From Pelagihabitans pacificus (GTDB taxonomy: Bacteria; Bacteroidota; Bacteroidia; Flavobacteriales; Flavobacteriaceae): a DNA stretch of 64,000 nucleotides. The translations under genes were made by a program, and so were the position numbers. Shown piece by piece: positions 51,530 through 61,409 of this stretch. Position 1 is the first letter of the stretch. Every line of letters begins with the position of its first letter. The stretch lies in assembly GCF_009371985.2 (NCBI RefSeq), contig NZ_VIKU02000002.1:620001-684000 (forward strand), in the 5' to 3' direction. The notes beneath the pieces are model-generated. The model was not told where the DNA came from and did not search any database. It saw nothing but the letters and a program-made list of their open reading frames with translations.

Positions 51530-53152
51530 TTATCGATTGTTGACCAAGTCGAACAATTCCTTGTCCAGTTGCTGCTTGACCTCACAGGTTTTGTCCAAAT
51601 GCATGGTAGCCGTATTGGTCGTATTGTAGGCAGGCCAATTGGGCAATCCTCTGTGGTTCGGGTTTCCAGTCTTGGCAAAATTGATCCAGGCTTGGCTTAC
51701 CGTATCGGCAAGCTTGTGTGCTTCCTGCCCGCCCCCTGTCATATTTTTGGCGCGTTCAATGTTATCGAATACGAACGGAAGCTCCATACAATGTAGGGAT
51801 TTATACTTTCCGTCAAAAACGGGGGATTGCCAGGTAAACAGGTACATGTATACCGGGGCACCTCCTTCCAGGGAAGATTTCTCGTTTGCCTGGACAACCG
51901 CTCCCGGCCGAAACATGACATCCACATCCAAAAGGTCTTTGGGGTCCGTGTCATTTGGATAGGCCTTTTTGACCGCTTGTATATAAGCATCCGACTTTTC
52001 CCTATACGTTTCCTTAATGTGGTTCATGATGGTTTCTTCAGACGCTCCGACAAAACGCATGTTGGCAAAAGGAGCAAACTCGTTTTTGACCGTGCCGATC
52101 AACAACGGGATATTTTTAGACAGTTCAAAGGCTTCTTTAGAAAACAACTGATAAGGAATATCTTCGCCATCCACACTGGGTCCCCACCCCAAACCAAAGC
52201 CCGAAATAGTTTTGCCTTCCGCTTTCATCTTTTCCTCTACTGTTTTAAGGGCCTTGGTGCCAGCAGCACTCAATTTTTCAAAAGGGAGGGTCTGCAGACT
52301 ATCAACCTGATCGCTAGTTAAGTCCAATTCCGCAAGTACCCCGGCCCCGATAGCCCGGGTATCTTCTTTTTCAAGAATATCGGTGCGAAAAGAGCCACTC
52401 TGGTTGACCGCCTTATGAAAAAGACCTTTTGCTTTGGGCATCGCCATTAAGGTATTCACTTTGGCGCCACCGCCTGATTGACCAAAGATCATCAGGTTAT
52501 TCGGATCGCCCCCAAAGTTGGAAATATTATCGCGGACCCACTCCAAGGCCGCGACCATGTCCAAAATACTGTTGTTGGCCGAATGCTTGTATTTTTGACC
52601 ATAGGCGGATAAATCTAGAAATCCCAAAATGTTCAATCGATGATTGATGGAAACCACGACCACGTCGCCTTTCTTACTTAGATTTTCGCCGTCATAGGAA
52701 GGCAATTCCTGACTGGAGCCTGCAGTAAAACCGCCTCCGTGGATCCAAAACAGTACGGGTCGCTTTTTATCGTCAATACCAGGTGTCCAAATATTGATAC
52801 GCAGACAGTCCTCGTTGGTATAGCCCCAATCATGATCGAAAACAAATTCGGGTTCATCCTGTACTTCTGTGGTAGGGTTCATTAAAGGTGCGACCGGCCC
52901 GTAAGTCGTTGAACTTCGAATCCCCTCCCAAGGCTTGGCCTTTACCGGGGGCATAAACCGTTCCGCTTGGGCATAGGGAATTCCTTTATAAGTATAAATA
53001 CCATTGTGGATGTAACCACGAACTTTCCCGGATTCGGTGTCGGTTACCGCAACGCTTTTGCCTGTTTTGACTTCGCTTTGCGCATAGGGTTTTAGGCTCG
53101 AAAGTAAAAAAGTCCCGAGCAGTAGGATTACAAGGTTTTTATTCATTTTCAT
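51530..53152 (-). CDS. Carboxylesterase type B, secreted
   Basis: 540 residues from ATG 53152 (MKMNKNLVILLLGTFL, signal peptide to about PYAQS); the upstream extension to 53272 lacks a signal sequence and is unlikely. Oxyanion hole HGGGFTAGSS, nucleophile Ser in FGQSGGGAKV, His in LHCMELPFVFD. GQSGG instead of the common GESAG is a mild variant. Probably removes acyl or acetyl groups from the glycan or glycoside attacked by its operon neighbours. Confidence 0.9.
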   Translation of the reverse strand: MKMNKNLVILLLGTFLLSSLKPYAQSEVKTGKSVAVTDTESGKVRGYIHNGIYTYKGIPYAQAERFMPPVKAKPWEGIRSSTTYGPVAPLMNPTTEVQDEPEFVFDHDWGYTNEDCLRINIWTPGIDDKKRPVLFWIHGGGFTAGSSQELPSYDGENLSKKGDVVVVSINHRLNILGFLDLSAYGQKYKHSANNSILDMVAALEWVRDNISNFGGDPNNLMIFGQSGGGAKVNTLMAMPKAKGLFHKAVNQSGSFRTDILEKEDTRAIGAGVLAELDLTSDQVDSLQTLPFEKLSAAGTKALKTVEEKMKAEGKTISGFGLGWGPSVDGEDIPYQLFSKEAFELSKNIPLLIGTVKNEFAPFANMRFVGASEETIMNHIKETYREKSDAYIQAVKKAYPNDTDPKDLLDVDVMFRPGAVVQANEKSSLEGGAPVYMYLFTWQSPVFDGKYKSLHCMELPFVFDNIERAKNMTGGGQEAHKLADTVSQAWINFAKTGNPNHRGLPNWPAYNTTNTATMHLDKTCEVKQQLDKELFDLVNNR

Positions 53153-53305
53153 TTGATTTAGAGGTTCTGTAATGTACCGTACTACCATTTTTTGGCAACT
53201 AAATATATCCGAAGTCAGGGGGAACCCTTGGGAAAAATCCGCTAACGACATGATTAAGCCAGTAAACGGCAAATCACTAGTATTTTATATGAATGTGGGG
53301 GAATT

Positions 53306-54217
53306 TCACTCGAACCCGATTTCCTTCAAACCCTCATGGCTTATCTTAATGGCTTCCAACGGATCCAGTCCGTCGAAGGTTATATCCTGTTCTACCATAT
53401 AGTATTTCATGCCTGATACTTCTTTTTGGGCAAGGATTCGGGAAAAGTCGACGGTTCCCTTGCCGACGGGAGCAAAACGCCCTTGCTCGTCCATATCCTT
53501 TACATGCCACATCTTAAAACGGCCAGGGTACTTTTTAAAATAGGCGACGGGGTCGGCCCCCGCCTTCGTAACCCAATACAGGTCCATTTGAAAATCGACG
53601 AATTCGGGATTGCAGTTTTCCAGGAGGTAATCGATGATAACCAAACCGTTCTTACTTTCCTTAAATTCAAAATCGTGGTTATGGTAGAGTAATTTGAGTC
53701 CGGCCGCATTGGCCTTTTCGCCCAAGGTATCCAGTATTTTCACCAATTCGGCGGCGGTTCCCTTCATGTTCATAGTGCGCTTTTCCCTATTAAATTCAAA
53801 CATGCCCATGGGCGGAACCGGTATTACAAAATACTCGAAACCCGCCGCCTTCACATCGGCCATCATGCTATCGGCATTGTCCAGCGTTACGCCACCCTGA
53901 TGGGTACTGATCGGGATGAGCCCCAATTCGTTAACGTAACTTTTAAAATCCTCTGGGGACATACTATAGAATTTTCCATCGGCATAGCTAGCGGCCTCGA
54001 TGTTTTTGTAACCCGCCTCGGCCACTTTTTTTAAGGTGGCCTTTGCATCTTCACCCATGGCATCCCGTACGGTATAGAGGGCCAGCCCCCCGAAATTTGA
54101 TACTTCCTTGACCCTGTTTTCGGTAGATTCGTCGTTTTCTTGTCCTTTTTTACCTTCCTCTTTGCACGAGAGGAACGCGCTAAGGATTATTCCTAAAATT
54201 AATATTGATTTTTTCAT
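53306..54217 (-). CDS. Sugar phosphate isomerase/epimerase-like (AP2Ec) lipoprotein
   Basis: 303 residues with lipobox AFLSC. Xylose-isomerase-like TIM barrel: GLALYTVRDAMGEDAKATLKKVAEAGYKNIE, LLYHNHDFEFKE, DFQMDLYWVTKAGADPVAYF and WHVKDMDEQGRFAPVGKGTVDF with metal-binding Glu/Asp/His. Lipoprotein forms are common in Bacteroidetes sugar loci; the reaction is unknown. It stands 34 bp after the GH78 gene and 153 bp before the esterase gene. Confidence 0.88.
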   Translation of the reverse strand: MKKSILILGIILSAFLSCKEEGKKGQENDESTENRVKEVSNFGGLALYTVRDAMGEDAKATLKKVAEAGYKNIEAASYADGKFYSMSPEDFKSYVNELGLIPISTHQGGVTLDNADSMMADVKAAGFEYFVIPVPPMGMFEFNREKRTMNMKGTAAELVKILDTLGEKANAAGLKLLYHNHDFEFKESKNGLVIIDYLLENCNPEFVDFQMDLYWVTKAGADPVAYFKKYPGRFKMWHVKDMDEQGRFAPVGKGTVDFSRILAQKEVSGMKYYMVEQDITFDGLDPLEAIKISHEGLKEIGFE

Positions 54218-54251
54218 GTTGTTCTTGTTGATAATTGATATTCAATCCATA

Positions 54252-57200
54252 CTATTTCTTGATTTCAAAAACATAGCTTCCCGAAGCTAGTTCCAAGACG
54301 ACTTGACTGTCTTGCATGGGCAAAATTTTGATGCCTTTTGATTCTTTCAATTTTATTTCCCCTTCGGTAATGTTTTCCACGGAATTGGCATCCAAATACA
54401 GCGTGGCCGAAGTATTCGGAGGTATCGTCGTCTTGAATATCCATCCCGTTTCGTTTGACTTCCATTCACTTTTTATTCTTCCATACATGGAATCATAGTA
54501 CCCTTTGGCCCAAGTCATCTTCCCCGTCGGGTCGGGAACGGGCCTCAAAATGAATTGTTTGAAGCCAGGGTGTTCGGGGTCTCTTTGGATGCCTAAAGAA
54601 TATTCGTACATCCATCCCGCTACTGCTCCAAAAGAATAATGGTTGAAGGAATTCATACTATTGTTGCCCCCAAATCCATCTTCGACCGTATAGGAATTTA
54701 GACGCTCCCATATGGTGGTAGCCCCATTTTTTACGGAATATAACCACGACGGGTACGTCTCTTGCTGTAATAGGCGATAGGCCAAATCATGACGGCCATT
54801 CTCCGAAAGGGCATGGTTCAGGGATGCTGTGCCGATGAAGCCGGTCATCAGGGAATATTCGGGACGCCGGATGCCCAATTCATCTTCATTGCTGCGTTTT
54901 ATGCTTAAAGCCAGACGTTCCACAGTTTTTTTTCTGTTTTCAGGGGTTAAAACCCCCAGATGCAACGGTATGGCATATGAAGCTTGGGTGTCTACAAAAT
55001 CGCCTGCTTTCTTTCTTTTATCCTCCGCTATCGGTGGCCCGAACCGTAGGCTTTGGTTGCCCAGATGTAGTGATTTTCCAGTCGTGGCATCGACATAGGT
55101 CGTATTGAAAAATGCCTTTCGTACGGCATATTGTTTCTCGAATTCTTTGGCATCATCGGCCTTGCCCAGCATACGGGCGGTCTTCGCCAGAATTTCCAAA
55201 TCGCGTAAATGATAGGCGCTCCAAAAAGAGGTATCCTCGTTTTTAAAACCTTCGGGACTCAACCAATCGCCCAAAGGCCCTTCGTTCAAAATGCCAGTTT
55301 CTGGATTGATTTTGGATGTTAGGAATTCAACATATTTCTTCATGGCCCCATAGTGTTCCTCCAGCACCCTTAAATCGCCGTACTGTTGATAGAGCTCCCA
55401 AGGAATGATGATACCGGCACTTCCCCAGAGGGTGCCCCCAAAGCCCCCACCGACGGGCGCGACATCGGTAAAACGGCCGTCTTCCCGCTGCATGTCACGC
55501 ATTGCCAATAAATGCCGTCTTAAAAAAGGCTCCACATCGGCCAGATAGGTCGAGGCCTTGGAGAATACATTGATGTCGCCGCTCCAACCCATCCGTTCAT
55601 TACGTGCTGGGGTGTCGGTCGGAATCGACAAAAAATTGCCACGTAACGACCAGGTTATATTTTCCCAGAGTTTGTTGACAAGCTCGTTGGAGGTTTCATA
55701 ACGGGATGCCAGTTCATCGATGGAGCTAATGACCAGTCCCTTTATATTTTCCAAGGGAACAGGTGCCTCAACGCCCGTAACCTCCAAAAACCGATAGCCA
55801 TGAAAGGTAAACCGTGGCCGAATGGTTTCTGCCCCACCTTTTCGAATATAGATATCCTGCGTCAGGGCCGCACGGATATTTTCCAACATTATCATACCCA
55901 TGTTGCCCTCATATTCGGGCAGGTCGGGATATTTTACCTCGGCATACCGAAGGATTACGGTGTCCCCCATTTTTCCAGGGGGAAGCTGTATTTCGGGAAA
56001 ACCTACCATATTCTGGCCCATATCATAGACATAAACCCCTGGTCGGACTTCCTCCATGCCAATCGGATCCAATCTTTCGACGATGGTCGGGCTTTTACCG
56101 ATTTTACCAAGCAAAGCGACATCCTCGTAATCAAAACCCGCTGCCTGAAAGGTGGTTCCCTCTATCGGAACTATCGCCGCATTCTTCCATCCGCTATCAT
56201 CAAAGCCCACGGTAGCCCAACCTGAAATCGTTTCTTCCTTTCTAGCATCATAGACTTCACCTTGAAAAAAGCTGCCATAGCGTATGGGGCCGTCCGTATT
56301 CAATTTCCAATCGGTATCGTTGGTAGTTATCACTTGTTCCGAACCATCCCCATAGGTAATTACCAATTGTGCCAACAAGGATTGCCGGTCCCCAAAAAAG
56401 TTCCAATTTTCCCCTAAGTACGTTATGTTCCCGCTCCACCAACCTTCCCCTAACCAACCGCCCAAAGCGTTTTCTCCGGAATTGACCAATGAGGTTACAT
56501 CATAGGTCTGGTACATCTGGGTCTTATTGTACTGCGTAAGACCTGGAGTAAAATAATCGGCCCCGATCCGCTGGCCATTCAGGTACATTTCATAAATACC
56601 CCTTGCGGTCACATACAGGCGGGCCTTGGTCACTGTTTTATTCCCGGTCTTGAATTCGGCCCGTAGCATTGGGGTTGCGTTTCTACTGGGATCGGCCAAA
56701 ACCATGGCTTCGTTTTCACCTCCTCCTATTTGATAGGTTTCATCCGAAATCGAAAAGTTGGCATTGTCTTCCAAAGAAGCTTTAAAAATTCCTTGGTAGG
56801 TTTCTTTTGAGTTTAAATTTTCCGAAAATAACGTATTGGAAGGTTCCCGAAAATTACGGATATAAACATCTGAAAACCGGGCCTTTTGCTTTGCATCTAG
56901 ATAAAAACCGATATCCCCCAGCATCGGAAAACTAATATAGTCGTTCCCGAAACCGACCGGATTTAAATTGAACCCGATCTTACCAAAAGGGGAGGGATTC
57001 TTGTCATCATTGTCCGATATTTTGTGTTCCTCGTCCGTACCATCCAAAAAAGCCTGAAAGAGCCCGAAAACACCTTCGACGTAAAAAGTATGCTTATCGT
57101 ATTTGTTGGCTTCATGGATCAAATGGGAGGGGATATCATAACTTCTAAATGGTTTTACGTTGCTATCGTCGGTTGTGTATCCCACACGATACACCTTGAA

Positions 57201-57875
57201 TTTCGCCAATCCGTTGTCTGCACCGTTCACTGCCGAAATATCCAATTCGAAACGTATAAAGCTTTCGTTTTCACCGTTTTCGACCCCTTGAATGTTCAAA
57301 TCCTTGTTTAGCAATCGTGGGTCATTTCCGCCAAAAACAAAGGATGCCTTGGTACTTTTCGACGCTTCGTCTAACTGTAATGCGTACTCCAATTTAAAAA
57401 CCGAGAGATAATGGGAATACAATACCATGTCTTCTTCTCCGCCGCCAATCCATTTAGCATCGTTCCAGCGCTGCGAAGAGGGGGTGGAATCCAACAATCC
57501 GGTTTCGAACCAAGCGGAATCGGTCAGGGTATTTCCTTTAGTATCCCAGACCGTTATGGTGTAGTCGTATTTTGTTCTAGGCCGAAGTTCTTTTCCCTTG
57601 TATCGAATGCCCAGGGAGCTGTCATCTTCTACTTTTCCGGAATCCCAAACGGTCGTTCCTTTTTCGTCGACCACTACGATTCGATAGGCCTCTTGGGTCA
57701 TTCCCCTTTCCGAAGTAGTTGTAACCATTTGCCAACTGAATTGAGGGGTTTCCACATCGATGCCCAGAGGGAGGGTTTGATAGTCTACCTGAAGCTCGGC
57801 AATAGACTCTTGGGAAAAACCCAACATAGTAAGCAACGAAAACAACAAACCAAGGAGCACAGTTTTAGGCTTCAT
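54252..57875 (-). CDS. GH78 alpha-L-rhamnosidase, secreted
   Basis: 1207 residues with signal peptide (MKPKTVLLGLLFSLLTMLGFSQ). Order: N-terminal sheet domain (PQFSWQMVTTTSERGMTQEAYRI), an inserted concanavalin-like region (about 150-390), rhamnosidase N domain (RLYVTARGIYEMYLNGQRIG), then the (alpha/alpha)6 barrel with DTPARNERMGWSGDINVF, GDWLSPEG and TTIWERLNSY, and a C-terminal sheet. Hydrolyses terminal alpha-L-rhamnose from glycans or plant/algal glycosides. First intact gene of the operon, 19 bp after the decayed regulator. Confidence 0.93.
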   Translation of the reverse strand: MKPKTVLLGLLFSLLTMLGFSQESIAELQVDYQTLPLGIDVETPQFSWQMVTTTSERGMTQEAYRIVVVDEKGTTVWDSGKVEDDSSLGIRYKGKELRPRTKYDYTITVWDTKGNTLTDSAWFETGLLDSTPSSQRWNDAKWIGGGEEDMVLYSHYLSVFKLEYALQLDEASKSTKASFVFGGNDPRLLNKDLNIQGVENGENESFIRFELDISAVNGADNGLAKFKVYRVGYTTDDSNVKPFRSYDIPSHLIHEANKYDKHTFYVEGVFGLFQAFLDGTDEEHKISDNDDKNPSPFGKIGFNLNPVGFGNDYISFPMLGDIGFYLDAKQKARFSDVYIRNFREPSNTLFSENLNSKETYQGIFKASLEDNANFSISDETYQIGGGENEAMVLADPSRNATPMLRAEFKTGNKTVTKARLYVTARGIYEMYLNGQRIGADYFTPGLTQYNKTQMYQTYDVTSLVNSGENALGGWLGEGWWSGNITYLGENWNFFGDRQSLLAQLVITYGDGSEQVITTNDTDWKLNTDGPIRYGSFFQGEVYDARKEETISGWATVGFDDSGWKNAAIVPIEGTTFQAAGFDYEDVALLGKIGKSPTIVERLDPIGMEEVRPGVYVYDMGQNMVGFPEIQLPPGKMGDTVILRYAEVKYPDLPEYEGNMGMIMLENIRAALTQDIYIRKGGAETIRPRFTFHGYRFLEVTGVEAPVPLENIKGLVISSIDELASRYETSNELVNKLWENITWSLRGNFLSIPTDTPARNERMGWSGDINVFSKASTYLADVEPFLRRHLLAMRDMQREDGRFTDVAPVGGGFGGTLWGSAGIIIPWELYQQYGDLRVLEEHYGAMKKYVEFLTSKINPETGILNEGPLGDWLSPEGFKNEDTSFWSAYHLRDLEILAKTARMLGKADDAKEFEKQYAVRKAFFNTTYVDATTGKSLHLGNQSLRFGPPIAEDKRKKAGDFVDTQASYAIPLHLGVLTPENRKKTVERLALSIKRSNEDELGIRRPEYSLMTGFIGTASLNHALSENGRHDLAYRLLQQETYPSWLYSVKNGATTIWERLNSYTVEDGFGGNNSMNSFNHYSFGAVAGWMYEYSLGIQRDPEHPGFKQFILRPVPDPTGKMTWAKGYYDSMYGRIKSEWKSNETGWIFKTTIPPNTSATLYLDANSVENITEGEIKLKESKGIKILPMQDSQVVLELASGSYVFEIKK

Positions 57876-57894
57876 TACGAGATTTTTTAGTGTT

Positions 57895-58544
57895 TCATGG
57901 AAACGATATTTCTTTCAAATTCTTCACTCTCTTAAAACTGTACAAGTAAGGTACTTTGTGCCCCCTGCCGTTGAATAATTTTTCATAGGGGACCAGAATA
58001 TGCTTGGACAACATTTTACGCTGAAAGCCGGTATGCCGCAATTTTTCGCCCAACACGGCCTAATATACTATTTGTAGCTCTTTTAACTTGAATTTTGGGG
58101 AAGTAAATTTATGCCTACCAACTTCTTTTCCGGATTTTCACCTTAGGCTTTCAAGACTTTACCGAAAATCGTTTGATAATCCATCAGTAAGGATGCAGTT
58201 CATTAAGGCGGTACCCAATGATGGAATCGGAAAGCTCGTCCGGTCGTAGACTTACCTCCTCATAGTTGATGAGTGCATCATAGGCAATAAGTATAAATTG
58301 GTCGAACATCCTGTGCCGGACGGGGAAACAACCGCGAAAATGGAAGACTGTTCCAGATAAATGTTCTCTAGGTCTTTTTTCCGTAGTCTCCTTTTTAACG
58401 TCGCCGTCAACACTTTCATCCCGTTTGACAAAACCGCCCTATAGGGCAAAAAGTTCGGTATAATAATACTCCAGCACAAGGATTTTTAAGTGTTTCCCCG
58501 TTAAATCCCAAAATGACCGAATCATAAGCCCGGTGAGGCGTCAT
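57895..58544 (-). pseudogene. Decayed NUDIX + winged-helix transcriptional regulator (NrtR/AraR-like)
   Basis: Pieces in changing frames add up to one protein: from ATG 58544, AYDSVILGFNGETLK; then LKILVLEYYYTE; a stop where the family has Leu-Pro; GGFVKRDESVD (near 58415-58438, start of the NUDIX box); LENIYLEQSSIF (58340-58372); MFDQFILIAYDALINYEEV; and the winged-helix tail VLGEKLRHTGFQRKMLSKHI, HKVPYLYSFKRV ending at 57897. At least three frameshifts and one stop. Intact relatives (e.g. AraR of Bacteroides) repress sugar operons. It lies directly in front of the GH78 operon, so this was probably the local regulator. Confidence 0.72.
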
Positions 58545-58721
58545 TTTTTCATTTGATGGAGGGTGCTAGCTGTTTTGGATTCTACAAACTTGGTTTGCAA
58601 AGACAATTTTGATTAGGACTATCCGTTACCAAAATTATGCACAACCATCGTACCGACACATTTACCGTCCCTACACGATTCAAATGATACGGAGATAATA
58701 TTGGATGAATTCATTAAAAAC

Positions 58722-58754
58722 AAAAAATCCAACCACTCCCGTGATTGGATTTTC
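58722..58754 (-). terminator. Terminator after tRNA-Pro
   Basis: On the minus strand AAAATCCAATCAC...GTGGTTGGATTTTTTG: a stem of about 12 bp followed by six T, directly behind the encoded CCA of tRNA-Pro. Confidence 0.85.
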
Positions 58755-58755
58755 T

Positions 58756-58833
58756 TGGTCGGGGTGGCAGGATTCGAACCTGCGACCTCCTGCTCCCAAA
58801 GCAGGCGCGATAACCGGGCTACGCTACACCCCG
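58756..58833 (-). tRNA. tRNA-Pro (anticodon TGG)
   Basis: Full cloverleaf on the minus strand: acceptor CGGGGTG/CACCCCG, anticodon stem-loop CTGCTTTGGGAGCAG with TGG, T-arm GCAGGTTCGAATCCTGC. Discriminator A and CCA are encoded. Confidence 0.96.
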
Positions 58834-59003
58834 AATGGTGTAAACTCCAATAATTAAAGGTACAAATCCCAATTGAGAACGTCCCCATTAAACGTCAATC
58901 GGCGGCACCGTTTAAAAATGCCCCAGAATGAAATCAGTATGGCACGCCTTCATTTTCTAAAGCGGATTTGTCCGCCGAAGTCGGCCTAATTTTTTATAAG
59001 CCG

Positions 59004-59037
59004 GCCTTTGCCGTTAAAGGCTTCGGCCGGCAAAGGC
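59004..59037. repeat. GC-rich inverted repeat at the 3' end of tRNA-Ser
   Basis: GCCTTTGCC (59004-59012) and GGCAAAGGC (59029-59037) form a 9-bp perfect stem that touches the last base of tRNA-Ser; nested CCGGCC/GGCCGG sequences are also present. No T-run follows on the minus strand, so processing rather than termination, or neither. Confidence 0.5.
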
Positions 59038-59120
59038 GGAGAGACTGGGACTCGAACCCAGGCGACACTTGCGCGTCGACAGATTAGCAATCTGCTCCGT
59101 TACCACTCCGGCACCTCTCC
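59037..59120 (-). tRNA. tRNA-Ser (anticodon GCT)
   Basis: Class II tRNA of 84 nt: acceptor GGAGAGG pairs with TCTCTCC (one G-T), anticodon stem-loop CAGATTGCTAATCTG with GCT, long variable arm, T-arm with GGTTCGAGTCC. Discriminator G; CCA not encoded. Confidence 0.95.
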
Positions 59121-59244
59121 TAATATTACTTAGATGAACGTATACACATTCCCAATGGGGAAAATGCGGTTGCAAATGTACTTTTTCCTGTACTAGCACG
59201 CAACATTTTAAACAGTTTTTTTGAATGAAAATCCACCCCTAATC

Positions 59245-61293
59245 TTATTCAGGATACTCAACCCTTAGATGGTAAATATTGGTTAATTTTTGCTTGAAGA
59301 TTTTTTTAATGCTTTCGATTTCCTTGAAAGTGATATCCGCATTTAAAAATTGATCTGCGTTCATTTGTCCGGCAACAATTTTGTCCACAAATTCATCAAT
59401 AATCAAAAAAGTAGGGTTCTTTAAACTCTTGGAGGCGGCTTCTACCGAGTCGGCCATCATTAGGATGGCAGTTTCCTTCGAAAAGGGAATCGGGCCCGGA
59501 TATCTAAAGTCTTCCTCATTGACCCCCTCCCCACTCTCTTGCTGCTTTTTATAGAAATAATATACCATGGAAGTTCCGTGATGGCTTCTAATAAAATCGA
59601 TTACCCGGTCCGGGATATTGTTTTTTCGGGCAATCTCGATACCTTCTATTACATGGTCGATAATAATTTTAGCACTATCCGTAGGCGGTAACTCGTCATG
59701 CGGATTTACATTGGTAATCTGATTTTCAGTGAAGTAAGTGGGTCGATTCATTTTACCGATATCGTGGTACAAGGCCCCTACCCTCACCAACATAGCATTG
59801 GCACCGACCTCGTTTGCGGCCGCTTCCGCAATATTGGCCACTTGCAATGAGTGATGAAACGTTCCCGGAGCTTTATTGGCCAATTCTTTCAGTAATCTTG
59901 AGTTGGTATCGGAAAGTTCCAACAAAGAAACGTCCGACACCAGTCCGAACAGCTTCTCATAGGCATAAATCAATGGCTGTGCAAACAAGGTAATCATACC
60001 GTTCAAAAGAAAAAGCCCCAGGGTCGCCAGGACGATGTTATCCAAATTTCCTTCATGGATGATATGAAATGCCAAATAACCGATAATATAGATCAACGTA
60101 ATCTGGCCTACCGAAATAAAAAGGTTGGCCCTTTTGTAAAGTTCGGTTACGGCCAAGATGGTTACGATACCGGCGATAATCTGTAAAAAGATGTACTCGA
60201 AGCTATTGGGCACCACAAAGCCCAAGATCAACACAGTGAGTACATGCACAAAGAGTCCCAACCGAGCGTCAAAAAAGGTTTTGAGAATTAACGGCAGAAT
60301 ACAGAGAGGGACCACAAAAATATAAGCTTCGTTATACTTTACGACCAGGGTGGTAATAAACACCATCAAAAGAATATTGAAAAAAATGAAAGTGACCTTT
60401 ACGTTATTCGAATAGATCGCCGGGCGATACTTTTTGATGAAAAGAAATAACATCATCAATACCAAGGCCACCAATATTGTATAACCAAAAAGTATGAAAT
60501 AGTAGTTGTTTGCGGTCCAAAGTTCCGACTCGTATTCCTGCTTCAGCGAATCCAAAATCTTCAGGTTCTCTGCTTCGACAACCTCCCCTTTGGCAATGAT
60601 AAGTTTTCCTTCATCGACCGTGCCCCGGGTACTTGAAAGTTTTGAGAGTGCTTCCGTCAGTGCCCGATCTGTGAGACTCTTATCCAAATCGACGTTTGCC
60701 TTTATCAGGTCTCGGAAAAGCCTTCGGAAAGCCGTTGAAAAACTCCTCAGCCCTTTTTCCCGCAAAAACAAATCGATCTCATTGCCAATACCATTGATTT
60801 CATGTAGTTGATCAACGTCGATACGGTCGGCTTCGTTTTTTTTGACCAGGTATAGGGTCTCCGCTCCGTTTTTACGAACCGTTTCCTGTAAAACGCCGAA
60901 TTCGTAAAAACCATCTAACAGCTCCTTACCAGCTGCATACAATGTTTTTATCTGTGTCGTATTGAATTGGTCCTTCCCAAAAACAGTAGGAAATTTGGAT
61001 TCGTAATCCTGGTAGACTTGTCGTACGATACCTTCATCGTAACGATAGTAATCCAATTGGCGCGAACGTAATTCCCTTTTCTCCTTTTCTATTTCCTCGT
61101 TGGTTTTTTTAATGGAAAAATCAAATGGGGCATACAGATTGTCGTGCTGCCAAGGCTTTCCCTTTTGAAACTCATACTTGAACTGGCCACCTTTAGGAAA
61201 GAAAAAAACGATACAGCAAACGGTAGCTATATAAAGCAAATACTTATAAATAAGGGATTGGCTTTTAAAAAGAGTATCGAAGAGTTTTCGCAT
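59245..61293 (-). CDS. 7TM-HD phosphohydrolase, PgpH-like (probable c-di-AMP phosphodiesterase)
   Basis: 682 residues. One N-terminal membrane segment (about 16-35), an extracytoplasmic 7TMR-HDED-type domain (about 40-270), seven membrane segments (about 275-460) and a cytoplasmic HD domain (about 480-670) with HHSLQVANIAEAAANE, GALYHDIGKM, HVIEGIEIARKNNIPDRVIDFIRSHHG-type motifs (HVIEG, IRSHHG) and MADSVEAASKS. Size and order match PgpH, which cleaves c-di-AMP. Controls osmotic balance and envelope. Divergent from the thiolase gene. Confidence 0.92.
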   Translation of the reverse strand: MRKLFDTLFKSQSLIYKYLLYIATVCCIVFFFPKGGQFKYEFQKGKPWQHDNLYAPFDFSIKKTNEEIEKEKRELRSRQLDYYRYDEGIVRQVYQDYESKFPTVFGKDQFNTTQIKTLYAAGKELLDGFYEFGVLQETVRKNGAETLYLVKKNEADRIDVDQLHEINGIGNEIDLFLREKGLRSFSTAFRRLFRDLIKANVDLDKSLTDRALTEALSKLSSTRGTVDEGKLIIAKGEVVEAENLKILDSLKQEYESELWTANNYYFILFGYTILVALVLMMLFLFIKKYRPAIYSNNVKVTFIFFNILLMVFITTLVVKYNEAYIFVVPLCILPLILKTFFDARLGLFVHVLTVLILGFVVPNSFEYIFLQIIAGIVTILAVTELYKRANLFISVGQITLIYIIGYLAFHIIHEGNLDNIVLATLGLFLLNGMITLFAQPLIYAYEKLFGLVSDVSLLELSDTNSRLLKELANKAPGTFHHSLQVANIAEAAANEVGANAMLVRVGALYHDIGKMNRPTYFTENQITNVNPHDELPPTDSAKIIIDHVIEGIEIARKNNIPDRVIDFIRSHHGTSMVYYFYKKQQESGEGVNEEDFRYPGPIPFSKETAILMMADSVEAASKSLKNPTFLIIDEFVDKIVAGQMNADQFLNADITFKEIESIKKIFKQKLTNIYHLRVEYPE

Positions 61294-61409
61294 GGAGCAA
61301 CTATCTATACCAAAAATAGAAAAATATAATAGGATATCTTCTTATTGATAGTGCTACCGAACCGATTGTTCTTTATTTTATTAATTTCGCAACATCAAAA
61401 CATTCTTAG

